Part shown: piece by piece, positions 19,788 through 22,330 of the stretch
Layout: each line of letters begins with the position of its first letter
Position numbering within the stretch: position 1 is the first letter of the stretch
IMG/VR virus record: IMGVR_UViG_3300025880_001831
Location: 1 to 22,330 of that record
Reading direction: 5' to 3' (one strand)
Origin: a virus
Length of the DNA: 22,330 bases
Made by a program: the position numbers and the translations under genes
Notes under the pieces: generated by a model
The model's database searches: none
Seen by the model: the letters and a program-made list of their open reading frames with translations, nothing else
Told to the model about the DNA's origin: nothing

Positions 19788-21155
19788 ATGAGAGCATTTG
19801 AACTATTATCAGAATCTAGAGGTGTAACCGCGAGAACGCAGGGTGAAACCTACATCAGTAACACCGACGAAAACGACGTTTTAACCATACAAGACATACT
19901 TGTATTACCAAAAGAAGGTAATGCATTTAGAGATATGGATGAAATGCTAAGTGCAGTTGAAGGTGCTGTTCCCGACAAAAATTCTCAAGTCAATGATAAC
20001 AATCCAAACAGCGGCTCACTTGCTGCTGTAATTGCTACTGTAACAGACAAAGATAACAATCCACAATATTGGGTACGTTACTTGAAAAGTATTCCAGCTG
20101 CTGGAATACACGGTACATGGAAAACGCTAAATGGTTACAAGTTTAGTGCAGGTGTTGAAAAAGAAAGCCTTCCAATTAAACCAAGTGATATCATCACAGA
20201 CGAAAACTATCGCAGTCGTGATGAACTAGCTAATGCAGTAGTACAAGGCACAGAACAATTAGTACAAGGTACAGGCAACGAAGACCTAGCAGTAGTAATG
20301 AAATCTGCTGTAGAGCAAGCAAAAACAGGTCGAACAGAAGATATTGACGGCGCAGGAAAGTATTTCAATGTACTACAAAAATATGCAGGCGAGTACTTAG
20401 GACCTATTGCATTAACTAGTACAGTAGGTGGCGCTAGTGTCGGCGGCGATACAGGTAAATTATTTGCAGCATTCGAAGTCAATAACTTCTTGGGGGCAAA
20501 AATTATGTTCCCGCAAAACGTATCACAAGAACTAATTGACAGTTATATACAACTAGCAGACGGACGCCAAGTACAGATCAGTAGTAAGATTAGTACAAGT
20601 GGTGGAGCTGCTAGTAGTCTTAGCGGCGTGTACAAACAAATGACACCTGAGATTGAAGCGCAGTACCCACGTGGTAGTCTTATTATCAAGACACTGGCAA
20701 CAGAAAGCGCAGTAAACGGTCCATTAAAAGTAGCACGTAGTTTACAATTAATTAATCAGCAAGACATTGTTGCACTCAATGATTTAGACAAGCGCAGTCA
20801 AAGTATTCAAGACTTGGGTACAGAACGTTTGCAACGTATGACAACTGAACAAGGTGTGCAAAGCGGTACACTACAAAGACCAGACTATAGAGTATTTTGG
20901 CATGCTATGACAGCGATTGTTAATCAAATGGTTCCCATAGTAAACAGTATGGATGAATTTAAATCTGCAATGCTAGCTGTACTAAACAATAACCAATATG
21001 TACAATTAGTAACACAAGGTAAACAAACAAATGATGCAGTAACGTTATCTTACTTTACTAAATTTCCAGCAGTGTTTGCAGGCGACAGTCAATTGGTTAA
21101 CAAGACTTATTTTGCTACAGGGCAAAAAGGTCGTATAGGATTCAAACTAAAATAG
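19788..21155 (+). CDS. 455-aa virion-type protein of unknown function with capsid-targeting-like N terminus
   Basis: The first 10 residues (MRAFELLSES) resemble the T4 capsid-targeting sequence, with L-S-E as a candidate prohead-protease site. The body has no recognised catalytic set, but YIQLADGRQVQISSKISTSGGAASSLSG (about residues 251-278) recalls the strand-turn Q-x-S-x-K element of some PD-(D/E)XK nucleases. The protein is polar, Gln/Asp/Ser-rich and lacks transmembrane segments. It is expressed from a late promoter 5 nt upstream of its ATG. My best inference is an internal head protein that enters the host with DNA; the enzymatic role is open. Confidence 0.7.
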   Translation: MRAFELLSESRGVTARTQGETYISNTDENDVLTIQDILVLPKEGNAFRDMDEMLSAVEGAVPDKNSQVNDNNPNSGSLAAVIATVTDKDNNPQYWVRYLKSIPAAGIHGTWKTLNGYKFSAGVEKESLPIKPSDIITDENYRSRDELANAVVQGTEQLVQGTGNEDLAVVMKSAVEQAKTGRTEDIDGAGKYFNVLQKYAGEYLGPIALTSTVGGASVGGDTGKLFAAFEVNNFLGAKIMFPQNVSQELIDSYIQLADGRQVQISSKISTSGGAASSLSGVYKQMTPEIEAQYPRGSLIIKTLATESAVNGPLKVARSLQLINQQDIVALNDLDKRSQSIQDLGTERLQRMTTEQGVQSGTLQRPDYRVFWHAMTAIVNQMVPIVNSMDEFKSAMLAVLNNNQYVQLVTQGKQTNDAVTLSYFTKFPAVFAGDSQLVNKTYFATGQKGRIGFKLK

Positions 21156-21207
21156 CTGCGCACTAGCGCACAGTTGCACAAAACGCATATCGTCTTTGCG
21201 CATACAG

Positions 21208-21232
21208 CACTAGTAAACCATGGTTTTTAGTG
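21208..21232 (+). terminator. Stem-loop, possible terminator after the 455-aa gene
   Basis: CACTA (21208-21212) pairs with TAGTG (21228-21232), and the inner AAACC/GGTTT arms (21215-21219 with 21222-21226) form a perfect 12-nt palindrome. The following bases are A/T-rich but have no clean T run. Confidence 0.45.
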
Positions 21233-21241
21233 TTATATTAA

Positions 21242-21249
21242 AATAAATA
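21242..21249 (+). promoter_or_regulatory. Late-promoter-like box (AATAAATA)
   Basis: Matches NATAAATA within an A-rich stretch, so chance is possible. A transcript would begin near 21255 and carry the hairpins at 21265-21360 as its leader. Confidence 0.5.
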
Positions 21250-21264
21250 AAAGTACAACAACAA

Positions 21265-21360
21265 GCGTCCTCAGCTTGCAAAAAATGAGGGGCAGGCGCA
21301 GACTGCCATATCAAGCGAATGACGCCAGGAAAAGACCTGGGGTATTGCTTTCCTCAAGCA
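21265..21360 (+). ncRNA. Structured RNA leader with four hairpins
   Basis: GCGTC (21265-21269) pairs with GACGC (21321-21325) to close a unit that contains CTCA/TGAG (21270-21289) and GGCAG/CTGCC (21291-21307). CCAGG/CCTGG (21325-21340) and TGCTT/AAGCA (21346-21360) follow. The density of short GC-containing stems is far above the A/T-rich surroundings. I cannot match it to a known class. Confidence 0.55.
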
Positions 21361-21386
21361 TCCAAAACTGAATATGGAGATTCAAA

Positions 21387-21557
21387 ATGGTTAATATACT
21401 ATACAATAACCTTGCGAGCTTGTTTGCGAGGAAAAATAAGCACTCTGACGATATGCGACTATACGCAAAAACAGAATACAAAAATGATTGGCAATTTGCT
21501 TATCACTACATGATGACACACAACGGCAATGGGCCACGAATGGGAGTACACAACTAA
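21387..21557 (+). CDS. Micro-gene of unknown function (56 aa)
   Basis: ATG at 21387 has GGAGA 8 nt upstream and runs to TAA at 21555-21557, whose last base begins the next ATG. The product starts MVNILYNNLASLFARKNKHSDD and ends HYMMTHNGNGPRMGVHN; it is helical, basic at first and His/Asn-rich at the end. It is the first gene after the structured leader. I do not recognise it; its N-terminal part loosely resembles the leading helix of small DUF1127-type proteins. Confidence 0.65.
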   Translation: MVNILYNNLASLFARKNKHSDDMRLYAKTEYKNDWQFAYHYMMTHNGNGPRMGVHN

Positions 21558-21817
21558 TGACACAAGCAATTTTAACAGCATCAACTATCTTAACAGACGC
21601 AGTACAAGGACTGATGGACCTTATACATGATATGAAAATTAAATCACAAAAACGTGCATTGGTACGTAAAACAAAAATTGAACTGTCAAGACTTTCAGAC
21701 TATGAGTTAAAAGACTTAGGTATTGGTCGTAGTGATATTACTTCAATTGCTAATGGAACCTTTCACGATAACAGAAGTGTTGTAGAAGCAAACCGCAACT
21801 TGGGAGGTTGGGTATAA
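21557..21817 (+). CDS. DUF1127 (YjiS-like) protein (86 aa)
   Basis: Start at 21557 chosen because it overlaps the previous stop (TAATG) and has GGGAG about 10 nt upstream; the frame is open earlier without support. The DUF1127 signature is at about residues 35-62: LVRKTKIELSRLSDYELKDLGIGRSDI. This family of small Arg-rich proteins is widespread in Alphaproteobacteria; some members are linked to RNA turnover and stress. The extra N-terminal helix (TQAILTASTILTDAVQGLMDLIHDM) may be an interaction or membrane-surface segment. Phage-borne copies may mimic host ones, but that is inferred. Confidence 0.85.
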   Translation: MTQAILTASTILTDAVQGLMDLIHDMKIKSQKRALVRKTKIELSRLSDYELKDLGIGRSDITSIANGTFHDNRSVVEANRNLGGWV

Positions 21818-22005
21818 TGGAAGCAGTAGGAAACACACCTGTAACAACACCAAAATTTATTAGAACACTTGGCAAGTATGCTGTTGCATTCGCAATGGGC
21901 GTATGGGCATTTGGTGAATCAGCAGGCAGAGCAAGAGCCGCTGCTGAACTATCACGTCAAGGTTTTCACAAAGAAGCCAAAGCACTTATGTTGGAGAGCA
22001 AATAA
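21817..22005 (+). CDS. Small protein with one hydrophobic helix (62 aa)
   Basis: ATG at 21817 overlaps the DUF1127 stop (TAATG), with GGGAGG upstream. Residues about 16-32 (LGKYAVAFAMGVWAFGESAG) form a moderately hydrophobic, Gly-containing helix, followed by an Arg/Ala-rich helix ending AELSRQGFHKEAKALML. That ending resembles the matching part of the next gene (RELRNKGMYKKADEI), so the two may be related. Function unknown. Confidence 0.72.
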   Translation: MEAVGNTPVTTPKFIRTLGKYAVAFAMGVWAFGESAGRARAAAELSRQGFHKEAKALMLESK

Positions 22006-22139
22006 TGTTTAAACGTTTTATCAAAGCAATGGAATATCGTTCATACTGCATGGCTATTCGTGAACTAAGAAACAAAGGCATGTATAAAAAAGCTGATGAA
22101 ATCTCTGAGTTCAAAAACACTATGTATCCAACACACTAA
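22005..22139 (+). CDS. Micro-gene of unknown function (44 aa)
   Basis: ATG at 22005 overlaps the previous stop (TAATG); the ribosome-binding site GGAGAG lies inside the gene before it. The product is MFKRFIKAMEYRSYCMAIREL followed by RNKGMYKKADEISEFKNTMYPTH: a basic, helical peptide whose pattern A-x-x-EL-x-x-xG-x-x-K-x-A matches the C-terminal half of the previous protein. It is below the size often used for gene calling but has a coupled start and clean frame. Confidence 0.65.
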   Translation: MFKRFIKAMEYRSYCMAIRELRNKGMYKKADEISEFKNTMYPTH

Positions 22140-22172
22140 GACTGCTACGTTTTAGCGCACTAAAAAATACAA

Positions 22173-22209
22173 TAGCAGGCTTGATTTTTTTTCAAAGTCT
22201 GCTATATAT
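22173..22209 (+). promoter_or_regulatory. Stem-loop overlapping a possible promoter
   Basis: TAGCAG (22173-22178) pairs with CTGCTA (22199-22204) around a T-rich loop. TTGATT (22181-22186) and TATATA (22203-22208), 16 nt apart, form a plausible promoter for the gene at 22235. Confidence 0.45.
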
Positions 22210-22234
22210 ATATATTATATGGAGGCACTAAATA

Positions 22235-22282
22235 ATGAGCGAACAAACTAACTATTGTACTACAAATTGCACTTTATCGTAA
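22235..22282 (+). CDS. 15-codon open frame behind a strong ribosome-binding site (leader peptide or broken start)
   Basis: GGAGG (22221-22225) lies 9 nt before ATG 22235, an almost ideal site, yet the frame MSEQTNYCTTNCTLS stops after 15 codons at 22280-22282. The +1 frame is open from 22239 through the end of the window (reading ANKLTIVLQIALYRN, then NMDVEFRIMKPNKK) and looks protein-like. Possible readings are a short leader peptide, a +1 frameshift site, or a one-base sequence error. Confidence 0.4.
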   Translation: MSEQTNYCTTNCTLS

Positions 22283-22289
22283 TACCAAT

Positions 22290-22330
22290 ATGGATGTGGA
22301 ATTTAGGATTATGAAACCAAATAAAAAATT
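22290..22330 (+). CDS. Start of a gene cut by the window end
   Basis: In-frame ATGs at 22290 (MDVEFRI) and 22311 (MKPNKK). TTTAGGA lies before the second, so 22311 is the better start if the gene does not begin at 22235 through a frameshift. Too little sequence remains to say more. Confidence 0.4.
   Translation, partial: MDVEFRIMKPNKK

Larger units (their letters stand above)
21156..21386 (+). promoter_or_regulatory. 231-nt non-coding region with stem-loops before the micro-gene cluster
   Basis: No gene is supported here. Present are a TGCGC/GCGCA hairpin near 21162-21175, a stem-loop at 21208-21232, a late-promoter-like AATAAATA at 21242-21249, and then a dense run of hairpins (21265-21360) that would lie in the 5' leader of the gene at 21387. 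Confidence 0.6.

Noticed and set aside
21156-21386. tRNA or tmRNA gene
   Set aside because: The hairpins do not form a cloverleaf, and neither a TTCRA-type T loop nor a CCA-proximal acceptor stem was found.
21319-21513. 64-aa plus-strand frame
   Set aside because: It covers the structured leader and runs out of frame through the better-supported 56-aa gene at 21387; its residue pattern is not protein-like.

Overview
The window reads as a stretch of a T4-like myovirus genome from a marine setting, most likely infecting an alphaproteobacterium (pelagimyophage-like). The evidence is a uniformly rightward, tightly packed gene set with many TAATG/ATGA overlaps; low GC; repeated T4-type late promoters of the form NATAAATA; a PAAR spike tip and tail-fibre-like genes; a class Ia ribonucleotide reductase/glutaredoxin block; and host-like genes (bS21, IF-3, ClpS, Hsp20, DUF1127, SleB-type hydrolase). 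The host is an inference from these families; no marker in the window proves it.

Layout. 1-3007: the 3' end of a repeat-bearing gene, small structural genes, a PD-(D/E)XK nuclease on its own sigma70-type promoter, and a tail-fibre-like gene on a late promoter. 3036-7067: nrdA, nrdB, a glutaredoxin and an Sm-like small protein in one overlapping run. 7079-9903: late structural pair, a PAAR spike tip and an 844-aa fibre/baseplate protein with beta repeats and a CBM5/12-like module. 9904-12433: a string of small unknown genes driven by four consensus sigma70-type promoters, two of which are near-copies with a palindrome in the spacer, plus one clear intrinsic terminator. 12458-14045: SleB-type lysin with signal peptide, P-loop kinase, and degenerate staphylococcal-nuclease-like protein. 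14047-17243: large membrane/coiled-coil protein, an unknown gene, then full-length translation initiation factor IF-3 overlapping ribosomal protein bS21. 17244-17599: a structured non-coding region with a consensus promoter, ending in a hairpin that hides the Shine-Dalgarno sequence of the next gene in the manner of a ROSE thermometer. 17600-19776: small helical protein, Hsp20, ClpS, GMP reductase. 19788-21155: a 455-aa protein with a capsid-targeting-like N terminus. 21156-21386: a second structured non-coding region that precedes four overlapping micro-genes (one DUF1127). The window ends in a possible frameshifted or leader-type start.

How the parts may fit together. Four late genes (PAAR, kinase, ClpS, 455-aa protein) have their ATG exactly 5 nt after a NATAAATA box, so their mRNAs should be leaderless or nearly so; a fifth gene (the nuclease) sits the same way behind a sigma70 promoter. 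The same genome carries its own IF-3 and bS21, two factors that act on start-site choice. I infer, without proof, that the phage adjusts initiation of translation during infection. Hsp20, ClpS and a thermometer-like leader form a proteostasis block, and RNR, glutaredoxin and GMP reductase a nucleotide-supply block.
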